Shown: positions 54,901-63,717, counted from the first letter of the stretch. The stretch is 64,000 nt of DNA from CAVWCW01 sp963753615 (GCA_963753615.1 CAVWCW010000016.1:150152-214151); one strand, 5' to 3'. A program made the numbers and translations. Notes: generated from the letters alone by a model not told the origin.

Positions 54901-55175
54901 GCCTTCTCCAGAGGTGGGTCCAGTTCCGTGACTTGGTCCAGCAGGTCCTTGCGCGAAGCGAGGGCCGCAGCGTTGATGGCAGCCACGGACCGTTCGGTCG
55001 CGAGCGCCAGGTCCATGGAAGCGATGGCGAGAGGATAGGCGCCCTGCTCCATAGCCTCGATCTCACTGGAGATCCGGTCCATGGAGTGCATGCTGTCCGC
55101 GGCGATGATCAGCATGAGGGCGATCAGCACGCCCATCGCCGCCCAGAGGCGGGCTCGGATGCTGAGCGAGGTCAT
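51918..55175 (-). CDS. Hybrid sensor histidine kinase with cysteine-rich PAS, two REC and an HPt domain
   Basis: A 1085-residue protein from ATG 55175, whose ATGA overlaps the rhodanese stop. TM1 is about 9-26, a periplasmic four-helix sensor follows, TM2 is about 187-206, and then HAMP. The PAS domain (about 285-400) holds four Cys, C338, C343, C350 and C356, in NCQKFLCPAELGQCPITDLC. HisKA has H431 in SHEIRTPMNG; HATPase has LINLVGNAVKF, DTGIGIAP and GTGLGLGIA. REC1 acceptor is D721 (LLLLDWHMPDLDG), REC2 acceptor D864 (VLMDCNMPVMDG) and HPt His H1026 (AHRLKSASANLGA). The BarA/EvgS-like relay should pass phosphate to the adjacent REC-GGDEF-EAL protein. The Cys set may bind metal or sense redox or sulfur state; that is inference. 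Confidence 0.92.
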   Translation of the reverse strand: MTSLSIRARLWAAMGVLIALMLIIAADSMHSMDRISSEIEAMEQGAYPLAIASMDLALATERSVAAINAAALASRKDLLDQVTELDPPLEKALAKVRSYAEFKEAIAARVEQLATRYRQTREVGLEWVRATFDEEWEREPQLARQFSQLHVELDKALEQLRDDAVALFSATVADISQLKRRIAIRITAVGLIGAVLFVALAVLLSRSITMPLGRLLSVIQDIRENRGGLDRRVDVGRQDEVGQLALAFNAMLDELAKAQQRLHRYAQELEATVAARTRELQKEKDALRESEEYLTTIWESTHAGILVIDAGTHEIVDINPFAAQLIGLSSGQIVSHNCQKFLCPAELGQCPITDLCETVDGSERSLINVQGEAIPVLKTVVKVRRDDRDLLVESFIDITQLKLAEAALMQAKEAAEAANLAKSEFLANMSHEIRTPMNGVMGMTEILLKTELNGSQTRFARSIYRSAASLLNIINDILDFSKIEAGRLELDDAPFDLREVVEDVTEMCAESAHRKGLELLCSLPPGMDTAFRGDAVRLSQVLINLVGNAVKFTEQGEVVIRIQCSGDEGEEALLRVEVQDTGIGIAPKAQVRVFESFTQGDGSTTRRFGGTGLGLGIARRLTHLMGGEIGMQSEPGEGSTFWFTARLKKASSTKAKTLAAQVLKGARVLVVDDNATNREILVQQLTYFGMDHDTSANGAQALARLRQAHDEGRGFDLLLLDWHMPDLDGLELAHQVRSDSAFADVAMILLSSANLGEGSSDIANAEINARLTKPVRQSQLYDCLVGVMADAKAAGPVPTVYSRSADAAERQLGARVLLAEDHPVNQDVAAQMLRMLACEVDVVEDGKAALEALASRSYDIVLMDCNMPVMDGFEATGELRLREQSEGAPQMPVVALTANALQGDRERCLAAGMDDYLSKPFTATELAAILERWLPERAESGKGVSALPPAPVSDSSDSALQGDSGTGDPPLDASVVEGIRAMDADGSGGFLRQLIDKYLANSSADLGHLAANVRSGDAEGLGKTAHRLKSASANLGAMMLASICKELETAGRSGQLDGAERLLAAIGSEYERVRQALIQEVRDAA

Positions 55176-55969
55176 TGGAGCGACTGGGCAGCCGCGTTCG
55201 CCTGGGGTGGCGAGGCAACCTCCGAGCCCGTGCCTTTTTCCACCGGCAGATCCGATTTCACCCAAGCGTTGAATCCGCCGTCAAGACGGAATACTTGCGT
55301 GATACCTTGAGAAGCCAGAAACCGGGCGGTGGTGAGCAGCAGACGCGCTTTGTGGTCGACGAGAACGATGCGCCGGTTCTGGGGCAGAAGATGCAGCTTA
55401 TCGTGCAGCACTTCCAAGTCGATATTGGTCGATCCCTTGATATGGCCCCGGGCGAAGTAATCCGCCGGCCGCAGGTCGAGAATCCAGGCTTCACGGTCGA
55501 CGAGCAGTTCGCGGGCGCTGATCAGGGGCACATCCACCTTCGGGTAGGTGGCCAGCGTTTCAAAGGGTAGACCGGCGCGCCGCCAGCCGAGAATGCCATC
55601 CCGATACACCAGCAGGTTGTTGTAGCCCATCTCGTGGGCCAGATCAGCGGCTTGGGGGCTGTACCGGCACAGCTTTCCCATGCAGTAGAAGACGATCAGG
55701 GTATTTTTGTCCTCGGGAAGGTCCGGCGATCTAGAAACGGTGCCTAGGGGGATGTTGATCGAGCCGGGGATGTGCATCTGGTCGTGGATGATCTTGGGAA
55801 GCACATTCACGAGCAGAAATTCGGTTTTGCTGTCCCGAAGGGACTGGAGACCCTCGGTCGAGACGAGTTTCCAATGCTCTCCCGAATCCCTTGGCAGGTA
55901 GTCGGCACGGGCGCCTATCGCCAGGATCACCAAGAAACCGAGACACACCAATCGGGCACGCATTTCCAT
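55172..55969 (-). CDS. Secreted tandem rhodanese-like protein
   Basis: A 265-residue protein with a signal peptide (LVCLGFLVILAIGARA). Two rhodanese domains follow. The first (about 35-135) has VFYCMGKLCRYSPQAADLA, with C96 and C101 in the active loop region, so it can carry a persulfide. The second (about 148-240) has ILDLRPADYFARGHIKGSTN but VLVDHKARLLLT where the active Cys should be, so it is probably inactive and structural. It is the first gene of an operon with the hybrid kinase and the GGDEF-EAL protein, linked by overlapping start/stop codons. A periplasmic sulfane-sulfur carrier that informs the kinase is an attractive inference. Confidence 0.9.
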   Translation of the reverse strand: MEMRARLVCLGFLVILAIGARADYLPRDSGEHWKLVSTEGLQSLRDSKTEFLLVNVLPKIIHDQMHIPGSINIPLGTVSRSPDLPEDKNTLIVFYCMGKLCRYSPQAADLAHEMGYNNLLVYRDGILGWRRAGLPFETLATYPKVDVPLISARELLVDREAWILDLRPADYFARGHIKGSTNIDLEVLHDKLHLLPQNRRIVLVDHKARLLLTTARFLASQGITQVFRLDGGFNAWVKSDLPVEKGTGSEVASPPQANAAAQSLQ

Positions 55970-56669
55970 ACTCTACCTCGCCGTTCACCGACACCCCAAG
56001 GAAACGCTGAAAAAAGCAATGCTTGGCATTTTTTTCGGCGCGGCGCTCGAAAAACCGGTTTCCGAACGCCTTCGTTCCAAATCGCTTGCGGCAATTGAAA
56101 CTGGCGGAGCATCCGGCCTCGCTCAGGAAACGCAATCAATCGGCATCTCCCCGAACCCGGGAGATCACTCACCGAATCTCGACGGCTGGGTGAGAGCCTT
56201 TAGGCCACACCCGAACCACTTACCGTGTTCGATGCGCAAGGCAACAAAGGTTCACAATCTACTTTACAAGCTGTGGCCCCGTTGGAAATAGTAAAGAGTA
56301 ACGAATAAGGGATACAAGTAGAAAAGGTAAAGGATGGTAAACCCAACCCGCATTACTTGAGGCGGATCAAATTCAAAGCGAGAGCAAGCGATTCCAACTA
56401 TTCATCGCGGTTTCAAACAAGACAGCGATCCGTTATGTTTTCCAGCCGACCTGCGGTCTTGAGGTTGCCGATATGTGAATTCACGAACACACAGCAAGGC
56501 CAATCGTGCCGCCTCGCGGGAATTCCAATATTTCTCCCGATTTCCGTTGGCCCGGGTGACTTGGAGTGCGGGCATTTCGTCGGCGTTTTCGATTTCGGTG
56601 CGCGCGCTCGTAACGAAACCCCGGTTCACAAAACCCTAGACTAAATTTCGGATTCTTTTCGTTTCGCCG
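55970..56669. other. About 700 bases without a supported gene
   Basis: The stretch holds the promoter region of the rhodanese operon and unassigned sequence with lower GC than its surroundings (AT-rich around 56280-56420). Short frames exist on both strands; one of about 75 codons near 56402-56629 (reverse) has no recognisable motif. Confidence 0.4.
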
Positions 56670-56770
56670 GCCCTCGGCATGGCGAAATGGCTAGCGGGGT
56701 GGTCAGCGCCATGGTGTTCACCCTGCTGTTACCACCGGCGGTGTTCTCGGTTTGGAACGGGGGGATATCG
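56670..56770 (+). pseudogene. C-terminal fragment of an HME-RND efflux pump
   Basis: The forward strand reads MASGVVSAMVFTLLLPPAVF then SVWNGG, which matches the last transmembrane helix of CusA-type pumps (compare GGMVSATVLTLLVIPAVFLM in the intact cusA here). Nothing upstream belongs to it. Evidence of a second metal-efflux gene that was lost. Confidence 0.6.
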
Positions 56771-56924
56771 AAAGTGCCCCGACGAGACCCGCACCCCGAA
56801 TAGCACCCGTGCGGACGGCTCGAGGGAAACCCCATCTCTCGAATGGGGTCGCCCGCTGGAGGAAGATGGATGTGGGTTGGGGCCCGAAATTCGCTGCCGC
56901 GAATCCTCGATGGCCGGCGCGCGC

Positions 56925-57162
56925 CCGGTACGAAATACTTCTCCTGATCGCACCGCATTGCCGCCCGGACCTCGCCGACGGCAGCGGCCTGGCCCAGGTC
57001 GTCACCCAATACGCCCTGCGAGAGGACCCGCTGTTGCTCGGGGCGCTGAACCTTCCGATAGGCTCCAGCGATACCGAGTTTGGCGGCATCGAGACCGGAG
57101 TGCAGGGCACTTACCTGCCTTCGGACCTGAGCCTTTTCGCCCAGCTGAATCGGTGCTTCTAG
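56925..57162 (+). pseudogene. C-terminal fragment of an outer-membrane beta-barrel protein
   Basis: The frame ending at 57162 reads DGSGLAQVVTQYALRED, then SSDTEFGGIETGVQGTYLPS and DLSLFAQLNRCF. The alternating pattern and terminal Phe are typical of the last strands of a porin-like barrel. The N-terminal two-thirds is missing or out of frame. Confidence 0.4.
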
Positions 57163-57349
57163 CTCCGGGCGGTGGGTGTCAGGCTTGAAATCGACGCTCT
57201 GAACCCGCCTGAGGCAACTGCAAAAGCCATCTATCCCGGTGCTCGAGAACGTGCATCGTCCCTGCGGCGGGACACCCCGGGGCGAAAGGTTTGGAGTAGA
57301 ATCCCAATGATTCGGCGTGTCCACCCGCCCTGAGCCTCGGAACTCCAGC

Positions 57350-59074
57350 ATGCAGACAGATTCTCCTACCGGCCCGCCCAGCGGCCTGTCGGTGGCGATT
57401 ACCGGTTCCGGCGGCAGCGGGGCGGTCACCACCGGGTTGATTCTGCTCGAAGCGGCCGCTCGGGCCGGCTGCTACGGGCTGCTGACTCGCTCCGCCGGTC
57501 CTCAGATCCGCGGCGGCGAATCGGCGGCCATGCTCAGGTTCGGCCCGCGTCCGGTGGAGGCGATGGACGATCGCTTCGATATCCTGATCGGGTTGGACTG
57601 GCGCAATGTGGAACGCTTCGTCGACGAGATCCCCCTGACCGCGGACAGCCTGATCCTGGCGGATCCCGCCGCCGGCAGCCTGCCGGATGAGTTGCTGGCC
57701 AGCGGAGCCCGCGTCGCCGAGGTGCCGCTCAAGGAGCACGCCGCCGCGGTGCCGGAAGGCCGCATCAATATGGTCGCTTTGGGCGTGGTCGGCGCCTGTG
57801 CCGGTCTGCCGCAAGCGGCGCTCGAATCCGGGGTGCGCGAGACCCTCTCGGCCAAGGGTGCGGCGGTGGTGGATTCCGCTCTGGCCGCATTGGACCGGGG
57901 CTACCGCGCGATGGCGGAACTAAGCCCGCCCCCGGCAGCACCCCTGCCGGCCAGCGAGCGCTGGAATATCAGCGGCAACGAGGCCGGCGGTCTGGGCGCT
58001 CTGCGCGGCGGGGTGCGCTTTGTGGCCGCCTACCCGATCACCCCGGCCAGCGAAATGCTGGAATGGCTGGCCCCGCGCCTGGAGCGGCTGGGCGGCTCCC
58101 TGCTGCAAGCGGAGGACGAACTGGCCTCGGTAAACGCCATCATCGGCGGTTCGTTCGGCGGCGTGCCGTCGCTCACGGCCACCTCCGGGCCCGGCCTTAG
58201 CCTGATGATGGAGGGGCTGGGCCTGGCCGTGACCAGCGAGACCCCGGTGGTGGTGGCCAACGTCATGCGCGGCGGTCCGTCCACCGGCATCCCCACCAAG
58301 AGCGAGCAGTCCGATCTGAATATCGCCCTCTACGGCCTCCACGGCGATGCCCCGCACCTGGTGCTGGGGGCGCTGAGTATCCGCGATGCGGTGTTTACAA
58401 CCGAGTGGGCAGTGCGGCTGGCGGAGCACCTGCAGACCCTGGCCATCGTGCTCAGCGACCAGTCGATCGGCCAGTCGCGGGCGGTGGTCGATCCGCCGCC
58501 GCAGCTTGACCTGGCGCTGCAGCGAGTCGTCGCCGAGGCCCCGGATGCCCGCTACCAACGCTACCGGCTCACCGAAGACGGGGTTTCGCCCATGAGCCTG
58601 CCTGGGACCGCTTCCGGCATGTATACCGGCGACGGCCTGGAACACAATCCGCGCGGCACCCCGTCGAGCCAGGCGAGCGATCACCTGGCACAACTCGAGA
58701 AGCGCCGGCGCAAGCTGGAAGACTTCGATTACGGGCCCCACTGGGCAGAGATCCGTGGCACGGGAGCGCTCTGCATCCTTACCTGGGGCTCGGCCTCCGG
58801 GCCCGCTTTCGAGGCTGCCGAGCGCCTGCAGCGGGCGGGCAGGGCGGTGCGGGTCATTGCCCTGCGCCTGCTGGCTCCGCTGCGGCGGGCCGCGCTGCTG
58901 GAGGCCCTGGACACCTGCAGCGCGATCTGGGTGGTGGAGCAGAACCAGGGCGCCCAGCTGTTCCGCTATCTGCACGCCGAGCAGGCGTTGCCGGCTGCCG
59001 CCCGCAGCTACGCCCGGCCGGGGCCCTTGCCCCTGCGCCCGGGCGAGATCGTCGATCTTTTGGGCGGCGTTTGA
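57350..59074 (+). CDS. korA: 2-oxoacid:ferredoxin oxidoreductase, fused gamma-alpha subunit (KorA)
   Basis: A 574-residue subunit. Residues about 10-185 are the gamma domain (AITGSGGSGAVTTGLILLEA, GPQIRGGESAAMLRFG). From about 205 comes the alpha domain (GNEAGGLGALRGGVRFVAAY, YPITPASEMLEWLAPRLE, TATSGPGLSLMMEGLGLAV). With KorB, 79 bases downstream, it decarboxylates a 2-oxoacid such as 2-oxoglutarate to the CoA thioester with ferredoxin, or runs in reverse for carbon fixation. ATG 57350 is chosen; a GTG at 57317 is in frame. No ferredoxin or delta subunit gene adjoins. Confidence 0.9.
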   Translation: MQTDSPTGPPSGLSVAITGSGGSGAVTTGLILLEAAARAGCYGLLTRSAGPQIRGGESAAMLRFGPRPVEAMDDRFDILIGLDWRNVERFVDEIPLTADSLILADPAAGSLPDELLASGARVAEVPLKEHAAAVPEGRINMVALGVVGACAGLPQAALESGVRETLSAKGAAVVDSALAALDRGYRAMAELSPPPAAPLPASERWNISGNEAGGLGALRGGVRFVAAYPITPASEMLEWLAPRLERLGGSLLQAEDELASVNAIIGGSFGGVPSLTATSGPGLSLMMEGLGLAVTSETPVVVANVMRGGPSTGIPTKSEQSDLNIALYGLHGDAPHLVLGALSIRDAVFTTEWAVRLAEHLQTLAIVLSDQSIGQSRAVVDPPPQLDLALQRVVAEAPDARYQRYRLTEDGVSPMSLPGTASGMYTGDGLEHNPRGTPSSQASDHLAQLEKRRRKLEDFDYGPHWAEIRGTGALCILTWGSASGPAFEAAERLQRAGRAVRVIALRLLAPLRRAALLEALDTCSAIWVVEQNQGAQLFRYLHAEQALPAAARSYARPGPLPLRPGEIVDLLGGV

Positions 59075-59152
59075 AAGCTATTTACAATCCGCTCGCCGGG
59101 GCTTGAATGACCCGGGTGCCCGGACAAAATCGATTCCGCTAGCGAGGCCGAT

Positions 59153-59977
59153 ATGAACGCTCCGAACCTCAAACCCAAGGACTACAAGTCCGAGATCAAG
59201 CCGGTCTGGTGTCCCGGCTGCGGGCATTTCGCCGTGCTTTCCGCGGTCACCAAGGCCCTGGCCTACCTGCGGTTGACCAAAGAGGAGGTGGCGCTGATCT
59301 CCGGCATTGGCTGTTCCTCCCGCTTGCCGGCCTATCTGGACAGCTATGGCTTTCACGGCGTGCACGGGCGCGCGCTGGCGGTGGCGTCCGGGCTCAAGGC
59401 GGCCCGGCCCGAACTGACGGTGCTGGTGGCCGGTGGCGATGGAGACGGTTTTTCCATCGGCGGCAACCATTTTCTGCATGCCTGTCGGCGCAATATGAAT
59501 CTGACCTACATCGTTATGGACAATGAGGTCTACGGCATGACCAAAGGCCAGGCCTCGCCCACCACGCAAGCGGACTGGACCCACAGCAAGCTCACCCCTC
59601 ATGGCACTGGCATGCGGCGATTTCAGCCGCCGGCCATCGCGCTGGCGGCCGGCGCCAGCTTTATTGCCCGCGGTTTCGCAGGCGATCCTACCGGTTTGAC
59701 CCGGCTCCTGGTGGAGGCGATCCAACACCCTGGTTTTGCCTTTCTGCACGTGCTCAGCCCCTGCCAGACCTTCTGCCCCGAGCAGAAAGAGTGGAAACAG
59801 CAGGTCCACCCCTGCCGTTTGGAGCCCACCGACAATCCGGTGGAGGCGGCGCGTCTGATCCAGGCCGATGACGGCAAGGCTCTGGGACTGTTGTATGCCG
59901 AGCGGTTGCCGGTCTGGCAGCCCACGAACCAGGTCAGCACGACCCTGACGGAGATCGAACGGGAGTTCCGTATATGA
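59153..59977 (+). CDS. korB: 2-oxoacid:ferredoxin oxidoreductase beta subunit (KorB)
   Basis: A 274-residue subunit with the TPP-binding segment VAGGDGDGFSIGGNHFLHA (GDGD and the downstream Asn) and the Cys pair VWCPGCGHFAV with GIGCSSRLP, ligands for the single 4Fe-4S cluster of this class. HTKLTPHG-type text (SKLTPHGTGMRRF) is family-typical. It forms the catalytic unit with KorA. Its stop overlaps the start of the ferritin-like gene by four bases (ATGA), so the three genes are probably one operon. Confidence 0.92.
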   Translation: MNAPNLKPKDYKSEIKPVWCPGCGHFAVLSAVTKALAYLRLTKEEVALISGIGCSSRLPAYLDSYGFHGVHGRALAVASGLKAARPELTVLVAGGDGDGFSIGGNHFLHACRRNMNLTYIVMDNEVYGMTKGQASPTTQADWTHSKLTPHGTGMRRFQPPAIALAAGASFIARGFAGDPTGLTRLLVEAIQHPGFAFLHVLSPCQTFCPEQKEWKQQVHPCRLEPTDNPVEAARLIQADDGKALGLLYAERLPVWQPTNQVSTTLTEIEREFRI

Positions 59978-60501
59978 GCGCGAACGCGACCCAAGTCATT
60001 GCCGGTGTCGGCGAGTTTCTGGCCCACGCGCTGGAGCTGGAAACCGAGGCCGCCGAGCGCTACCGGGAACTGGCCGACAGCATGGAGATGCACCACAATC
60101 CGCAGGTGGCCGAACTGTTCCAGCGTATGGCGGAATACAGCGACGAGCACGCCGACGAGGTGCGCGAGCGCACCCAAGGCCTGGAGATTCCAGTCATCGC
60201 CCCCTGGGACTTCAAGTGGAGTTGTCCGGAAAGCCCGGAGGCCCCCTGCATGGAAGACGTCAATTACCTGATGACTCCGCGCCAGGCTTTGGGTTTGGCG
60301 CTGCATAACGAGATTCGCGGCCGCGATTTTTACGCCCAGGTGGCGGCCGGGTCGCCCGACCAATCGGTGCGCCTCATCGCCCGTGAGATGGCGGAGGAGG
60401 AGAGCGGGCACGTGCGCCAGTTGGAGCTTTGGATCGCCCGCATGAGCGACGCCCCAGAAGTCGCTCCCGAAGACCTGGACCCGCCGAATATGCCGGAGTA
60501 G
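59974..60501 (+). CDS. Ferritin-like / rubrerythrin-type diiron protein
   Basis: A 175-residue four-helix protein without a rubredoxin domain. Candidate diiron ligands are the Glu of LELETEAAERYRELADS, EYSDEHADEVRER, LHNEIRGRDFYAQVA and MAEEESGHVRQLELW (two E-x2-H motifs). It is translationally coupled to korB (ATGA). Rubrerythrin-like proteins reduce peroxide or store iron. Coupling to an oxygen-sensitive ferredoxin oxidoreductase suggests protection or iron supply for it. Confidence 0.82.
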   Translation: MSANATQVIAGVGEFLAHALELETEAAERYRELADSMEMHHNPQVAELFQRMAEYSDEHADEVRERTQGLEIPVIAPWDFKWSCPESPEAPCMEDVNYLMTPRQALGLALHNEIRGRDFYAQVAAGSPDQSVRLIAREMAEEESGHVRQLELWIARMSDAPEVAPEDLDPPNMPE

Positions 60502-60623
60502 ACAGCTCTGGGCGGGTTTTCCTTCCGGGTTGTCGCGGTGGTTTGTCCCGGATCCGGGCTAGCCGCGGCATTTGCCTCGGCCCAGGGCGCTTACGCCCTC
60601 TCTGTCGGTGGTCCGGGTATATA

Positions 60624-62825
60624 ATGCGCACCATGCCGAACCTCCACGCCCTATTCGCCACCGCTCCCAAGGGCGTCGAACCGTTGCTCGAACGCGAGCT
60701 GGCCGACCTTGGATGCGCCGATACCAAGCAGCGCAAGGGCGGTGTCAGCTTCAGCGGCGGGCTGGTCGAGGCCTATCGTGCCTGCCTGTGGTCGCGCACC
60801 GCCAGCCGGGTGTTGCTGTCGCTGGCCGAACTGCCGGCGGACTCGGTGGAGGGTCTGTACGCCGGGGTAGCGGCGCTGCCCTGGGAGGACCACCTGGACC
60901 CGGACGGCACCCTTGCGGTGGATTTCGTCGGCACCTCGGCCGCTTTCAAGCACTCGCGTTTCGGCGCCCAGAAGATCAAGGACGCGATTGTCGACCGGCT
61001 GCGGGAGCGCACCGGCCGCCGTCCCTCGGTGAGCCTGGACCGGCCGGACCTGCGCATCAACGTCCACTTGGCGCGGGAGCGGGCCCAGGTGGCCATCGAC
61101 CTCTCGGGCGAGGCGCTGCATCGGCGCGGCTACCGTGCGGCACCGGTCACCGCACCCTTGAAGGAGAATTTGGCAGCGGCGCTGTTGATCAAGTCCGGCT
61201 GGCCGGAGATCGCCGCGGCGGGCGGTGCCTTGCTCGATCCCATGTGCGGCTCCGGCAGCCTGCCCCTGGAGGCGGCGCTGATCGCCGGTGACCGGGCGCC
61301 GGGCCTGCTGCGCAGCACCTGGGGCTTCAACGGCTGGCTGCGGCATGACCCGGCACTTTGGGGTGAGCTATTGGACGAGGCCCGGCAGCGGGCGGCGGCC
61401 GGCCAGGCCGGGCTGCCGCTGATTGTCGGCTCGGACCGGGACCCGTCCGCCGTTAGTGCGGCCCGGACCAACGCCGGGGCCGCCGGCCTCGGCGGCCTGT
61501 TGCGCCTGGAGCGGCGCGAACTGGCGGAGGTCGAACCCCCGGCGGCCGGTGGGCTGCTGATCGTTAACCCCCCTACGGCGAGCGCCTGGGGGAGGCCGAG
61601 GCCCTGGCGTCCACCTACGAACTGCTCGGCGACCGGCTCAAGGCCCGTTTCCGCGGCTGGCATGCGGCGGTATTCACCGGCAACCCGGACCTGGGTAAGC
61701 GCATGGGCCTGAAAGCGAGCCGCCGCAACGCCTTTTACAACGGCGCTATCCCCTGCGTTTTGTTGCAGTTCGATGTGGCGGAGGGGCAGTTCGTCGACCG
61801 CGAGGCGCTGGACCGCCGCGCCGCGGAGCAGGCCATGGATCTCGCCTTGGCCGGCGGCGGCGAAGCCTTTTTGAACCGTCTGCGCAAGAATCGCAAGACC
61901 CTCGGACGCTGGGCCCAGCGCCAGGGGATCGAGTGCTACCGACTGTACGACGCCGATATCCCCGAGTACGCCGTGGCGGTGGACGTCTACGGTGAGCACC
62001 TGCATGTGCAGGAATACGCCCCGCCGCGGAGTGTCGATCCCGCCAAGGCCGCCGAGCGGATGCAGCAGATCCGGGCGCTGCTGCCGCTGGCGTTGGATTG
62101 CCCGCCCGAGCGTATTGCCTACAAGGTGCGGGAGCGCCAGCGCGGCCGCAGTCAGTACCAGAAGCAGGCAGCCCGCGGCGAATGGTTGGAGGTGACCGAG
62201 GGGGCGGCCCGGCTTTGGGTGAATCTGCACGACTACCTGGACACCGGCCTGTTTCTGGATCACCGCCCGACGCGCATGCTGATCGGCGAGCTGGCCCGCG
62301 GGCGGCACTTTCTGAACCTGTTCTGCTACACCGGGGCGGCGACGGTGCACGCGGCGCTCGGTGGGGCGGCCTCCACCACCAGTTTGGACCTGTCTGCCAC
62401 CTACCTGGACTGGGCCGGCCGCAACCTGGCCCTCAACGGCATCGCCCAGGGCGGCCCCTGGCAGGCGCACAAGTTGGTCCGCGCCGACGGCCGGGAATGG
62501 GTAAAGACCCAGAGGCGTAAATTCGATCTCATCTTTCTCGATCCGCCGACCTTTTCGGCCTCGAAACGCATGAGCCGGCACCTGGGACGTGCAGCGCGAC
62601 CACTTGGCCATGCTGCGGGACGTGCTGGCGCTGCTGGCGCCCGGCGGCAGCCTGATCTTCTCCACCAACCTGCGCCGTTTCCGGCTCGACCAAGAGGGGC
62701 TGGCGCGGGAGGTGCCGGGGCTGAGCATCGACGACATCAGCCGCCCGACCTTGCCGCGGGATTTCGAACGCAATCCCCGCATTCACCAGTGTTTCATGAT
62801 CCGCCGGGACGAGGTCGCGAGCTAG
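60624..62825 (+). CDS. rlmL: 23S rRNA methyltransferase RlmKL (two single-base frameshifts)
   Basis: A fused bifunctional methyltransferase of about 730 residues when restored. ATG 60624 or 60633 opens MPNLHALFATAPKGVEPLLE, then a THUMP domain and the RlmL domain (LLDPMCGSGSLPLEAALIAG). The NPPYGERLG catalytic motif is broken because one C is missing from the run near 61567-61573. The RlmK domain follows (FCYTGAATVHAALGGA, LIFLDPPTFSASKR), and an extra C near 62578 shifts the frame again before MQRDHLAMLRDVLALLAPGG. RlmL makes m2G2445 and RlmK m7G2069 in 23S rRNA. Both shifts are single bases in a housekeeping gene, so sequencing error is the simplest reading. Confidence 0.92.
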
Positions 62826-62926
62826 CGCGGTTTTGACAATGCCCGGTCCTCGGGCGATCCTTGCACACCAGCAGCGCAGGCCCGGTCTGCGGAAACCCCC
62901 ACCTTTTACACGCGAAGGCAGCACCC

Positions 62927-63266
62927 ATGGAGATCACAGGCAAAATCATCCGCGTTCTTCCCGAAAAGTCCGGCCAGTCGGCTCGCGGCGGTTGGCGCAA
63001 ACAGGAGTACATCCTGGAAACCCAGGGCCAGTATCCGAAGACCGTTTGTTTCATGGCCTGGGGCGACAAGATCGACGAGTTCGGCATTCGCGAGGGCCAG
63101 GAACTGGAGGTCTCCATCGACATCGAGAGCCGGGAATACAACGAGCGCTGGTATACCGACGTCAAGGCCTGGAAGGTGGCGCCCCGTCGGCGGCGCGGAA
63201 TCGGCCGGTGCGCCGCCGCCGGGCAACGAGCCGCCGCCGTATGGCGATGATGACGTACCCTTTTAG
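62927..63266 (+). CDS. DUF3127 OB-fold protein with SSB-like acidic tail (one frameshift)
   Basis: ATG 62927 (after GAAGG) opens MEITGKIIRVLPEKSGQSAR, then GGWRKQEYILETQGQYPKTV, an OB-fold like that of single-stranded DNA-binding proteins. After TDVKAWKV a shift near 63190 must be crossed; the following frame gives ESAGAPPPGNEPPPYGDDDV and PF at the stop 63266. That Pro-rich linker and DDDVPF tip copy the protein-interaction tail of bacterial SSB. Uncorrected, the frame would end in a basic nonsense tail at 63250. Restored length is about 112 residues. Function unproven; a phage- or repair-related SSB relative is likely. Confidence 0.8.
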
Positions 63267-63384
63267 CCGCCGCTTGGCCAGGTGCCTGGCGGTGGCTCCG
63301 GCAGTTCGGGGAATCGGGCGTTTGTCGAGGCGGCATCGCGGGCCGATGCGAGGGTAGGCTAGGGCAGAAAGGAGGCGGAGCAGC

Positions 63385-63717
63385 ATGCACTATCGGATAT
63401 TTTTCTATTTCGGCGCCTCCGGGGCCCAGATTTCGTCCGCCAAGGCGGTGGAGACGAGCCTCGAGGACATCAGCGAGAAGCTGCTGGAGCGCCTGGTGGC
63501 CGACGGCGATTACCTGGGCCTGATCGACGACCAGGACCAGGTGCTGCAGATCGCCCGCGAGGCCGGCGACCGCTACTGGGTGGAATTGCCCCTGGACGCC
63601 GCCCGCGCCTCTTACGGCTGTCACCTGGATTTGGCCGGGCTGGAAGAATTGATGGAGACCTTGCCCAAGCGCTTCGAGCGCAGCGCGTTCCCGGAGCTGC
63701 AATACCGTCCCTGGTGA
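63385..63717 (+). CDS. Conserved-looking hypothetical protein, 110 residues
   Basis: ATG 63385 is preceded by AAAGGAGG at good spacing. The sequence MHYRIFFYFGASGAQISSAK, LLERLVADGDYLGLIDDQDQ and GYHLDL-type text (YGCHLDLAGLEELMETLPKR) is acidic, soluble and well-formed, without signal peptide. I recognise no family. It may be expressed with the DUF3127 gene 119 bases upstream. Confidence 0.65.
   Translation: MHYRIFFYFGASGAQISSAKAVETSLEDISEKLLERLVADGDYLGLIDDQDQVLQIAREAGDRYWVELPLDAARASYGCHLDLAGLEELMETLPKRFERSAFPELQYRPW

Noticed and set aside
56641..57432. 263-codon reverse-strand ORF
   Set aside because: No family motif or start signal, and it crosses recognisable forward-strand remnants and the start of korA.
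57920..58975. 351-codon reverse-strand ORF opposite korA
   Set aside because: Antisense shadow; korA motifs are clear on the forward strand.
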